A DNA stretch of 49,952 nucleotides from CAYNJF01 sp964351745. Lineage in GTDB: Bacteria > Pseudomonadota > Gammaproteobacteria > Berkiellales > Berkiellaceae. The notes under the pieces are model-generated. The model worked only from the letters and a program-made list of their open reading frames with translations, was not told the origin of the DNA and made no database searches. Within the stretch, counting starts at the first letter, position 1. Each line of letters opens with the position of its first letter. This document shows, one piece after another, positions 9,480 through 17,014 of the stretch. The position numbers were made by a program, and so were the translations under genes. Location of the stretch: NCBI GenBank assembly GCA_964351745.1, contig CAYGPI010000008.1, positions 1 to 49,952 on the forward strand. The letters are read 5' to 3'.

Positions 9480-9800
9480 TCAAATTTTCTCAATTTTGCA
9501 TAACAGCGGATACTCATGCTGTCTTGCAAAATCCATGGCCAGCGCAATTTTTGTCTCAGCTACATCACGAGTATAGATCCCGCAGTATCCTTGTCCTTTC
9601 TGGTGCACATCTAGCATGACCCTTAATGCTGCCTCAGTAGTCATACCAAAAAAGGACTCCAAAACAAGGACGACAAAATCCATGGGTGTATAATCGTCAT
9701 TCATCATGACTACCTGATACATCGGAGGTCTTTTTAGTTCTGGCCTTACTTTTTCAAGTAAATCCGTCTTCTCAACCTCGAGCCCACTTTTATTGCTCAT
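9480..9800 (-). CDS. clpS: ATP-dependent Clp protease adaptor ClpS
   Basis: Adaptor that recognises N-terminal Leu, Phe, Trp and Tyr and delivers such proteins to the ClpA N-domain. The 106-residue product has a flexible N-terminal tail and then the ClpS core, with the substrate-pocket residues in MNDDYTPMDFV and the conserved His in VHQKG. It is in the same orientation as clpA and 33 nt upstream, so they form an operon. With aat at 6.1 kb it completes the N-end rule branch. Confidence 0.95.
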   Translation of the reverse strand: MSNKSGLEVEKTDLLEKVRPELKRPPMYQVVMMNDDYTPMDFVVLVLESFFGMTTEAALRVMLDVHQKGQGYCGIYTRDVAETKIALAMDFARQHEYPLLCKIEKI

Positions 9801-10171
9801 ATATTAGAATCTTAGCCAAAGTTTTGGATCTTCGCCGCTCTCAAATTAAGTTATTGCCTCAATTATAAACGACACTATGTTTTTTGTCAGTTAACTATTC
9901 CGTCAAATTGAAATTTCGAGTGCTTGACTGAAAAGCGTTTATGTACAACAGTTACTCTGTTCAAAGCATTTTTGCAAACTTGATATGGCGATTGCAAGTC
10001 GCGACTGCAGCAGTGGCATATAAAATAAGGCTTTGTAAAAGGTTCAAATATTCTTTGTCATCAAAAATTAGGAATATTTGTTGTTAGGTATTTGCAATCA
10101 GAAGTAAAAAAACTGATACTAATTTCCTTAAAGCAAGGATGCGTATCAACAATATAAAAAGGATTTAGGTT
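9801..10171. other. Gene-free clpS-cspD divergent region with inverted repeats
   Basis: This 371-bp AT-rich gap holds no convincing gene. It must contain the clpS-clpA and cspD promoters. A perfect 9-bp inverted repeat, CAAATATTC (10045-10053) with GAATATTTG (10072-10080), lies about 90 nt before the cspD start and would form a hairpin in its leader. A 10-bp palindrome AGTCGCGACT lies at 9997-10006. A purine-rich ribosome-binding stretch (AAGGAT) precedes the cspD ATG. Confidence 0.5.
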
Positions 10172-10441
10172 ATGGCAAATGGGACAGTAAAATGGTTCAA
10201 CAGTGCGAAAGGTTATGGGTTTATATGCCCAGAAGATGGCGGCCAGGACGTTTTCGCTCATTTCTCAATCATAGTTATGGATGGCTACAAAAGTTTAAAA
10301 GCGGGCCAACCAGTCACTTATGAGGTCCATCAAGGCCCAAAAGGGCTCCATGCAAATAATATTAAACCTGTAGAAGATAGCATCACTGCTCAAAGCGAAG
10401 AAGTCTCACAACAAAAGACTGAAGAAGAAGCGATGGCTTGA
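10172..10441 (+). CDS. cspD: Cold-shock-like protein (CspD-type)
   Basis: Small single-stranded nucleic-acid-binding protein. The cold-shock domain covers residues 1-70: GTVKWFNSAKGYGFICPEDG carries RNP1 (KGYGFI), and DVFAHFS is RNP2. A 20-residue Glu/Gln/Ser-rich tail follows. In E. coli cspD lies next to clpS in the same divergent arrangement, and CspD there inhibits replication in stationary phase, so CspD is the best name. Csp paralogues are hard to tell apart by sequence alone. The FAHFS motif is followed by IIVMDGYKSL, as in CspD. The gene ends at a strong terminator. Confidence 0.85.
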   Translation: MANGTVKWFNSAKGYGFICPEDGGQDVFAHFSIIVMDGYKSLKAGQPVTYEVHQGPKGLHANNIKPVEDSITAQSEEVSQQKTEEEAMA

Positions 10442-10457
10442 CGCCAATCACTCAAGG

Positions 10458-10486
10458 AAGCCCCGGCATAACCGGGGCTTTTTTTT
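10458..10486 (+). terminator. Strong terminator after cspD (shared with convergent icd)
   Basis: AAGCCCCGG (10458-10466) pairs perfectly with CCGGGGCTT (10472-10480) around a 5-nt loop, followed by a T-run (10479-10486). The A-side is short, so it fits cspD better than icd, whose stop codon lies at its edge. Confidence 0.93.
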
Positions 10487-11747
10487 AATCCATATGCCGT
10501 ATAATGGCATCACCAAACTCTGAGCACTTTAACTCTGTCGCATTATCCATCAACCTAGCAAAATCATAAGTGACAGTTCCCGCGTTGATAGCCCCTTCGA
10601 CACCAGCAATAATGAGATCAGCTGCCTCTACCCAACCTAAATGACGCAACATCATTTCAGCAGATAGGATGAGAGACCCAGGGTTCACTTTATCTTGCCC
10701 TGCGTATTTTGGCGCAGTGCCATGTGTTGCTTCGAACAATGAAAGCCCCGATCCAAGATTCGCACCTGGAGCAATACCAATACCGCCAACTTGGGCAGCT
10801 AAGGCATCAGAAACATAATCACCATTTAGGTTTAATGTCGCGATCACGCTGTATTCAGATGGACGAAGTAAGATTTGTTGTAAAAAGGCATCTGCAATAA
10901 CGTCTTTAACAATGATTTCTTTACCAGTCTTAGGGTTTTTAAAGACTTGCCAAGGGCCGCCCTCATAGTCAGTAGCTTTGAACTCTGCACGGGCAAGTTC
11001 GTAGCCCCAATCTTTAAAGGCACCCTCTGTGAATTTCATAATATTGCCCTTGTGAACTAAAGTCACTGAAGGACAATCATTTTCGATGGCGTACTTAAAA
11101 GCTTGTCTAACTAACCTTTCTGTTCCCATTTTAGAAACTGGTTTAACGCCAATGCCACAATTATCTGTAAATCGAATTTTAGTGACATCCATTTCTCTCA
11201 CAAAGAAATCGATAACTTTTTTGGCGCCTTCAGAGTTTGCAGCCCACTCTATACCAGCATAGATATCTTCGGAATTTTCTCTAAAAATAACCATATTTGT
11301 TTTTTCAGGATTTTTTAAAGGGCTTGGTGTCCCTTTAAAATAACGAATAGGTCTTAGACAGGTAAACAAATCCAATTGTTGTCTTAAAGCAACATTAATA
11401 GAGCGTATGCCACCACCGACTGGCGTTGTTAATGGCCCTTTGATTGCCACCGAAAATTCTTCAATCGCTGTCAAAGTTTCTGATGGTAACCATTGATCTT
11501 CTCCATAAACAGAAGTGGCCTTTTCACCAGCATAAATTTCCATCCAATGAATATTTTTTTCTCTTTTGTAGGCCTTCATCACGGCAGAGTCAACAACTTT
11601 GCGCATGACAGGAGTAATATCTACCCCAATACCGTCGCCTTCAATAAAGGGAATAATGGGATTATTAGGCACACTGAGTGATCCATCTGAGTTAGCCTGA
11701 ACTCTTTGCGCGCCATTTTCAGGCACTATAACTTTTTGATACGTCAT
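10485..11747 (-). CDS. icd: Isocitrate dehydrogenase, NADP-dependent
   Basis: TCA cycle enzyme converting isocitrate to 2-oxoglutarate and CO2. The ATG at 11747 has AGGA eight bases upstream and gives 420 residues beginning MTYQKVIVPENG, like E. coli Icd (416); the ATG at 11780 lacks a ribosome-binding site. Seen: IPFIEGDGIGVDITP, the substrate loop GGGIRSINVALRQQLDLF with the Ser that AceK phosphorylates in E. coli, NMVIFRENSEDIYAGIEW, and the metal-binding region. EATHGTAPKYAGQDKVNPGS carries the NADP-site HGTAPKYAG. It is convergent with cspD and divergent from mnmA. Confidence 0.96.
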   Translation of the reverse strand: MTYQKVIVPENGAQRVQANSDGSLSVPNNPIIPFIEGDGIGVDITPVMRKVVDSAVMKAYKREKNIHWMEIYAGEKATSVYGEDQWLPSETLTAIEEFSVAIKGPLTTPVGGGIRSINVALRQQLDLFTCLRPIRYFKGTPSPLKNPEKTNMVIFRENSEDIYAGIEWAANSEGAKKVIDFFVREMDVTKIRFTDNCGIGVKPVSKMGTERLVRQAFKYAIENDCPSVTLVHKGNIMKFTEGAFKDWGYELARAEFKATDYEGGPWQVFKNPKTGKEIIVKDVIADAFLQQILLRPSEYSVIATLNLNGDYVSDALAAQVGGIGIAPGANLGSGLSLFEATHGTAPKYAGQDKVNPGSLILSAEMMLRHLGWVEAADLIIAGVEGAINAGTVTYDFARLMDNATELKCSEFGDAIIRHMD

Positions 11748-11911
11748 AATTTTTCCTATCCTTTGACAAATTCCAGCCATAGTTTAACGTAATTAGTGAT
11801 GATACTCACGAATAATTCCTAATGAGCCTCTTTTGATGACGGCTCATGTGGTTCTTTGCAAAGATATGGTAAAATAACGTCTTAAAGAATTTGTTTGTCG
11901 ATTAACTAACC

Positions 11912-13156
11912 ATGAAAAGCAGTCATTCTACCAAAGTTATTGTAGGTATATCCGGCGGGGTTGACTCTTCCGTTGCTGCTCTCTTGCTCAAAGAGCAAGG
12001 GTTTAGGGTCGAAGGCATGTTCATGAAGAACTGGGAAGAAGATGACACCAATGAATACTGTAGTGTCAAGCAAGACTTAGAAGATGCCAGAGCTGTTTGC
12101 AAAAAACTGGGCATCCCCTTGCACACAGTCAATTTTGCCCAAGAATATTGGAAAGATGTTTTCAGCCATTTTCTTGATGAGCTAAAAAAAGGTCGAACCC
12201 CTAACCCAGATATCCTATGCAATCGTGAGATAAAATTTAAGCAATTTTTAAATCATGCTATCAAGCTTGGAGCCGATTATATCGCAACAGGCCATTATGC
12301 TGGGGTCACGAGTTCCTGTGAGGATAAAGCTATCTATGAAATGCGTGAAGCTGCAGACACAGGCAAAGATCAAACTTATTTTTTATACACCCTAGGGCAA
12401 TCTCAACTTTCAAAGACGCTATTCCCTCTTGCTAAACTCAGCAAAAAACAAATTCGACAAATTGCGCTAGATGCTGGAATGCTGACCCACAATAAAAAAG
12501 ATAGTACAGGGATCTGCTTTATCGGCGAACGCCCCTTTGACAACTTCCTGAATGATTATTTAGTTGGTACGCCTGGTAATATTGAAACACCCGACCAACA
12601 AGTTTTAGGCACGCACCAAGGGCTCATATTCTACACACTCGGGCAGCGCAAAGGCTTACATATCGGTGGCGTTAAAAATGCTGAGCAAGCGCCTTGGTTT
12701 GTTGTTGCCAAAAATATTCAAACTAATACGCTGGTTGTTGCCCAGGGAAAACACCCTTGGGGATATGCAACCAAAGTTCATATGGTTGATATTTCTTGGG
12801 TAACAAACAAAGAGCCTCCTATCAACAAACCTTTGACTGCAAGGGTTCGCTACAGGCAAAACAAACAAAGCTGCCAACTTATAAAAACTGATAAAGGCTT
12901 TGTGGCGCACTTTGATGAGCCTCAATTTGCTGTAACCCCTGGACAAGCGATAGTCTTCTATCAAGATGGCGCCTGCCTTGGTGGCGCTACCATTGATAAA
13001 ACTAATTCTCCTGGGGGCTTAGTCCTAGAGCGAAGTAACTCTCCAATCTATACTCATGATACTTCGGACAGTGAACCAACGGGCACAACAGCAAGCCTTA
13101 AGGATTGCGTTAAAACAAACACAATAAAGACTAGGACCCAATCGCAAGAATTCTAG
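11912..13156 (+). CDS. mnmA: tRNA-specific 2-thiouridylase MnmA
   Basis: Puts the 2-thio group on U34 of Lys, Glu and Gln tRNAs, using sulfur relayed from IscS. The 414-residue protein has the PP-loop GISGGVDSS (12-20), the catalytic Cys103 in PDILCNREIKF and Cys202 in STGICFIGERPF, and the C-terminal beta-barrel. The family is usually about 360-375 residues. Here a Ser/Thr-rich tail of about 40 residues follows the barrel (after GGLVLERSNS), with no domain I can name. purB follows 52 nt downstream, as near mnmA in E. coli. Confidence 0.95.
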   Translation: MKSSHSTKVIVGISGGVDSSVAALLLKEQGFRVEGMFMKNWEEDDTNEYCSVKQDLEDARAVCKKLGIPLHTVNFAQEYWKDVFSHFLDELKKGRTPNPDILCNREIKFKQFLNHAIKLGADYIATGHYAGVTSSCEDKAIYEMREAADTGKDQTYFLYTLGQSQLSKTLFPLAKLSKKQIRQIALDAGMLTHNKKDSTGICFIGERPFDNFLNDYLVGTPGNIETPDQQVLGTHQGLIFYTLGQRKGLHIGGVKNAEQAPWFVVAKNIQTNTLVVAQGKHPWGYATKVHMVDISWVTNKEPPINKPLTARVRYRQNKQSCQLIKTDKGFVAHFDEPQFAVTPGQAIVFYQDGACLGGATIDKTNSPGGLVLERSNSPIYTHDTSDSEPTGTTASLKDCVKTNTIKTRTQSQEF

Positions 13157-13208
13157 TCAAAACGCATTTGGCAATAACTAGAGCAATTGACTAACATGGA
13201 AGATTAAC

Positions 13209-14588
13209 ATGCATGCATTAACAAACCTTTCCCCTCTTGACGGGCGATACTATGACAAAGTTGAGCCTCTTCGTGCCATAGCAAGCGAATGGGGGTTGAT
13301 GAAATACCGCATTCAGGTTGAAGTACAATGGCTTATCACGTTAAGTGACTCTGCTGAAATACCTCAGTGCCCTGCTTTATCCGATCAGTCTAAAAAATGT
13401 TTAATCGATTTATATGTGAATTTTTCACTCGCTAGTGCCCAAGCTATCAAAGACATTGAAGCGACAACAAACCATGATGTTAAAGCCATTGAGTACTTTA
13501 TTAAAGAAGCTGTCGCCAAGCTTCCTGAAGCAAAAAATTTAATTGAGTTTGTCCACTTTGCCTGTACCTCAGAAGACATTAATAATTTAGCTTACGCCTT
13601 AATGAGTCAAGATTGCAGAGCTCTGTTGCTTGCTCAAGGAGCAACCATCTCAAACCGACTAGGCGACATTGGCAAACATACAAAATCAATGGCCTTACTG
13701 TCCTTAACACATGGACAACCAGCGTCACCAACCACCTTAGGAAAAGAAATCTTAAATGTTAGAGCGAGGCTAGATAGGCAATTGAGCCAATTTGCCAAAC
13801 AACAAATTCTTGGAAAAATGAATGGTGCTGTTGGTAATTTTAATGCTCATATGGTCGCTTTTCCCTCTGTCGACTGGCCGCAGCTTTCAAAACAATTTAT
13901 AGAAAGCTTTGGCCTCAATTATAATCCAATGACAACTCAAATTGAGCCTCATGATGGGCTTGCAGAAATGTTGGATAATATTGCTCGAATCAATACGATA
14001 CTTATCGATTTCTCTAGAGATATGTGGGGTTATATTTCAAGAGGTATTTTCACGCAAAAACTTAAATCTGGTGAAGTTGGCTCTTCGACAATGCCACATA
14101 AAGTTAATCCTATTGATTTTGAAAATGCTGAGGGCAATTTGGGTGTTGCAAATGCACTGATAGGGCATTTGGCGAGGAAGCTACCCTGCTCGCGCTATCA
14201 ACGAGACCTTACTGACTCGACTGTACTTAGAAACTTAGGCTCAAGCTTCGGGTACTGCTTACTAGCCTTAAGTGCGCTGGAGAAGGGTTTGCGAAAATGC
14301 GAGCCAAATCACGCTAAAATGCAACAAGAGCTAGATAATACGTGGGAAGTGCTTGCTGAGCCGATCCAAACAGTGATGCGCCAATGCGGTATGGCCAACC
14401 CCTATGAAAAACTGAAAGATTTAACCCGTGGACAGAAAATCAATCAAGCATCCATTCAGGCCTTTGTTGAGACATTAAGCTTACCACCCGAAGCCAAAGA
14501 GCGTCTTATTAAGCTAAGACCTGATAACTATATAGGGTTAGCTAAAGAGTTGGGTGAAGAACTTAATGCTAAAGGACTTATCCTCTAA
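13209..14588 (+). CDS. purB: Adenylosuccinate lyase
   Basis: Catalyses two steps of purine synthesis: SAICAR to AICAR, and adenylosuccinate to AMP, releasing fumarate each time. The 459-residue protein matches the E. coli-type subfamily (456). Seen: SPLDGRYYDKVEPLR at the N-terminus, TTNHDVKAIEYF, FVHFACTSEDINN, the catalytic His region LTHGQPASPTTLGKE, and the fumarase-superfamily signature GSSTMPHKVNPIDFENAEGN. The mnmA-purB order matches E. coli, with hflD missing. Confidence 0.96.
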   Translation: MHALTNLSPLDGRYYDKVEPLRAIASEWGLMKYRIQVEVQWLITLSDSAEIPQCPALSDQSKKCLIDLYVNFSLASAQAIKDIEATTNHDVKAIEYFIKEAVAKLPEAKNLIEFVHFACTSEDINNLAYALMSQDCRALLLAQGATISNRLGDIGKHTKSMALLSLTHGQPASPTTLGKEILNVRARLDRQLSQFAKQQILGKMNGAVGNFNAHMVAFPSVDWPQLSKQFIESFGLNYNPMTTQIEPHDGLAEMLDNIARINTILIDFSRDMWGYISRGIFTQKLKSGEVGSSTMPHKVNPIDFENAEGNLGVANALIGHLARKLPCSRYQRDLTDSTVLRNLGSSFGYCLLALSALEKGLRKCEPNHAKMQQELDNTWEVLAEPIQTVMRQCGMANPYEKLKDLTRGQKINQASIQAFVETLSLPPEAKERLIKLRPDNYIGLAKELGEELNAKGLIL

Positions 14589-14672
14589 GCCTATATTCTA
14601 AAAAATGGAGTGTATGTTACAATAGTGACAAAATTTAACTGTTATCCAGAATTTAGTAACAACGGAATTATC

Positions 14673-15593
14673 ATGACGACCTATGTAATATGTGCCCTGT
14701 ATCATTTTGCAAAATTAGAAAATTATGCAGAGCTGCGTGCTCCCTTACTAAAGCTCATGGAGCAAAATAATGTACGTGGTACACTCCTGCTCGCTTCAGA
14801 AGGGATCAATGGCACCATCGCTGGGTCACGCTCGGGTATTGATAAAGTCCTTGCTCACTTAAATAATGATCCAAGGCTTAGCCCTATCAAGACAAAAGAA
14901 TCTTTTAGTGAAGAGATGCCTTTTTTACGAACTAAAGTGAAGCTCAAGAAAGAAATCGTGACCATGGGAGTTGAGGGCATTGATCCCACCCACATTGCTG
15001 GCACCTATGTCAAACCTAAAGATTGGAATCAGCTTATCAGTGATCCAAGCGTTTTAGTCATTGATACGCGTAATGATTATGAAGTGCAAATCGGTGCCTT
15101 TCAAAATGCTGTGGATCCTAAAACACAGAATTTTAGAGAATTTCCTGACTATGTTAAAGAAAACTTAGATCCAAAACAACATAAAAAAGTAGCCATGTAT
15201 TGCACTGGTGGGATCCGCTGTGAGAAATCGACAGCCTACTTAAAAGAAAATGGCTTTCAAGAAGTCTATCACCTTGAAGGTGGTATCTTGAAATACTTAG
15301 AAGAAGTCCCCCAATCTGAGTCCTTGTGGCAAGGCGAATGTTTTGTTTTTGATGAGCGCGTTTCTGTCGATCATGATCTAAACCCTGGCTCTTTTGATCA
15401 GTGTTATGCTTGTCGCATGCCAATTACACAAGCTCAAAAGGAAAGTAAGCACTACGTCAAAGGTATTAGCTGCGATTACTGTTTTGAAAACCATACCCCT
15501 GAGCAAGTAGAGCGATTTGCACAACGCCAGAAACAAATGCAACTTGCAAAAGAGCGAGGCGAGAAACATATAGGTGCAAAGTTAGCATCTTAA
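14673..15593 (+). CDS. trhO: tRNA uridine(34) hydroxylase, rhodanese family
   Basis: TrhO (YceA) makes 5-hydroxyuridine at U34 of certain tRNAs. The ATG at 14673 has GGAA upstream and gives 306 residues starting MTTYVICALYHF, as the family does; a GTG at 14610 would add a 21-residue unlikely leader. Seen: the N-terminal ferredoxin-like UPF0176 part (LLLASEGINGTIAGS), the rhodanese domain with DTRNDYEVQIG and the catalytic Cys in YCTGGIRCEKSTAYL. A Cys-rich C-terminus (CYACRMPIT, CDYCFE) looks like a metal site. It is downstream of purB on the same strand. Confidence 0.92.
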   Translation: MTTYVICALYHFAKLENYAELRAPLLKLMEQNNVRGTLLLASEGINGTIAGSRSGIDKVLAHLNNDPRLSPIKTKESFSEEMPFLRTKVKLKKEIVTMGVEGIDPTHIAGTYVKPKDWNQLISDPSVLVIDTRNDYEVQIGAFQNAVDPKTQNFREFPDYVKENLDPKQHKKVAMYCTGGIRCEKSTAYLKENGFQEVYHLEGGILKYLEEVPQSESLWQGECFVFDERVSVDHDLNPGSFDQCYACRMPITQAQKESKHYVKGISCDYCFENHTPEQVERFAQRQKQMQLAKERGEKHIGAKLAS

Positions 15594-15925
15594 TGCCTTA
15601 CGCTTACTAGTCGATTGGCGAAAAGAATACCTAGATAAAAGCTTGCCATCATGTTAAAAGCATTATCTGAAAGCTGCGGTACGCTCTATCAACAAAGCAC
15701 TTCACTACAACTCAACTTCTCAAAATAGTGCGCAAAAACTCGCTGTGCGCAAAGATCAATGAAAACAAGAGACATGGCTGGGCAAGTGATGACTGGCCGC
15801 CTGGTGATATAAGGGATTTAGCTTATTGATATGAAGCGTTTAGAGTCACGACACAATAGTACTCTTTTGCATAGAAATGGCTCAAATATGCTACCTTTAC
15901 TAAAAAGTGAAAGGTTTGGCAGCGC
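15594..15925. other. Gene-free gap after trhO
   Basis: This 332-bp stretch has no open frame that I can support and no tRNA fold that I can see. It contains a 9-bp direct repeat GTGCGCAAA (15728-15736 and 15745-15753). It may be decayed coding sequence, but I recognise no family in the three frames I read. It presumably holds the promoter of the next gene. Confidence 0.4.
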
Positions 15926-16981
15926 ATGAAATATCTATCTTTGCTCTTTATCTTCGTCTCAACGACAGTGTTTGCTGCCAAAATGTCTATTGAAACCATT
16001 AGGATAGAGCATCGCTCCCCCAAAGAGGTGCTTGAAGTCATCAAGCCCTTATTGTCTGACGGAGGCACTGCTCAAATATTCAACCGTGATCTTATCGTCA
16101 AAGATCAACCAGAAACCATCACATCACTTAAAAAATTGATTAAACATCTTGATCAACGACATCAGCCTCTTATCGTCTCAATATCTCAAAGTAAACAAAA
16201 ACCAAACGACCACACCTCTTCAAACTTACGAAGCTACCAAACATCAAGAGAATCTGATAGAGCTACTCATCAACTAAGGATCAATGCTGGTGAAACTGCT
16301 TATATAGAGTCAGGAAAAAGTATGCCTATAGCTGTCTTTGATGAAGGTCACCAATACAATGCTGCTCATCATTCTAACGCAATGACTACAGCAAGCTCAG
16401 TGGAAAATCAATTGAATACAACGCTCCCTGCCGCTGCTGGAACAACCATCATGGCACCAAGCAATCAAAACCCTTTAAATACCACAAACCCACTTCTCGT
16501 GATTGCACCTCCTCCTCCTCCGGCACCGCCGACAACTGCTTTAGTCACAGCTCCAGCAACGGCTGGATCAAATGTAACCATTGGAGCTCAGAACACAACA
16601 TCAAGCCTCAATGCTGCTCAGACTTTCAATGGGACAGAGCAATCTCAAGGCTATGCCCAACAAAGAGTTCAAAAAGAACTAAAATCAGGGATCTACATCC
16701 AACCAAATCTATCGGGCAAAGAAGTTCGTCTCTTAGTTAAAACCATCAAACAGACACCACATGAGCAAGCCAAATTCAATGTTGCTAAAGAGCAACCTAG
16801 TTACGCAACCTCTGAAATGGAAACAACTGTCATGGTGCCATTTGGGGTATGGATCCCAATTGGTGGGAACCAAATGACTCTGAATCAAACCGAACCATGG
16901 CATCATTCTACTCAAGATAGATTACTTGAAAGTACGCAAATTTGGGTTCGTATTGATAAAATAGAGATGGAGACCCGTTAA
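15926..16981 (+). CDS. Exported protein with a secretin N-domain-like segment
   Basis: 351 residues. A signal peptide is clear (MKYLSLLFIFVSTTVFA, cleavage near residue 17). Residues 20-90 resemble the N1-type repeat of secretins: a short amphipathic start, PKEVLEVIKPLLSDGG, then NRDLIVKDQPETI and LIKHLDQRHQPLIVSI. A low-complexity Pro/Thr/Ala/Asn linker (about 130-240, including PPPPPAPPTTA) follows. A C-terminal beta-rich part ends in TTVMVPFGVWIPIGG, like the start of a secretin strand, but there is no full secretin pore domain. It may be a periplasmic accessory of an outer-membrane system; no secretion genes are nearby. The function is unknown. Confidence 0.6.
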   Translation: MKYLSLLFIFVSTTVFAAKMSIETIRIEHRSPKEVLEVIKPLLSDGGTAQIFNRDLIVKDQPETITSLKKLIKHLDQRHQPLIVSISQSKQKPNDHTSSNLRSYQTSRESDRATHQLRINAGETAYIESGKSMPIAVFDEGHQYNAAHHSNAMTTASSVENQLNTTLPAAAGTTIMAPSNQNPLNTTNPLLVIAPPPPPAPPTTALVTAPATAGSNVTIGAQNTTSSLNAAQTFNGTEQSQGYAQQRVQKELKSGIYIQPNLSGKEVRLLVKTIKQTPHEQAKFNVAKEQPSYATSEMETTVMVPFGVWIPIGGNQMTLNQTEPWHHSTQDRLLESTQIWVRIDKIEMETR

Positions 16982-17007
16982 GGTCTCTATCAGTCTTTAG
17001 TTTTTTT
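16961..17007 (+). terminator. Weak terminator after the secretin-like gene
   Basis: GAGACC (16970-16975) pairs with GGTCTC (16982-16987) around a 6-nt loop holding the stop codon. An alternative pairing is ATAGAGA (16961-16967) with TCTCTAT (16984-16990). A T7 run follows at 17001-17007, rather far from the stem. The convergent ankyrin gene ends just beyond. Confidence 0.4.
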
Positions 17008-17014
17008 GACATGG

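Noticed and set aside
9997..10006. AGTCGCGACT palindrome as a regulator site
   Set aside because: Too short to separate from chance without a second copy.
9801..10171. tRNA or small RNA gene in the clpS-cspD gap
   Set aside because: No cloverleaf or tRNA consensus bases seen; the inverted repeats are short and better explained as leader or operator elements.
12656..12964. 102-residue open frame opposite mnmA
   Set aside because: Antisense shadow of the conserved MnmA C-terminal barrel; no ribosome-binding site or family features.
15770..15815. Short open frame (MKTRDMAGQ…) in the gap after trhO
   Set aside because: Only about 17 codons, with no ribosome-binding site and no recognisable product.
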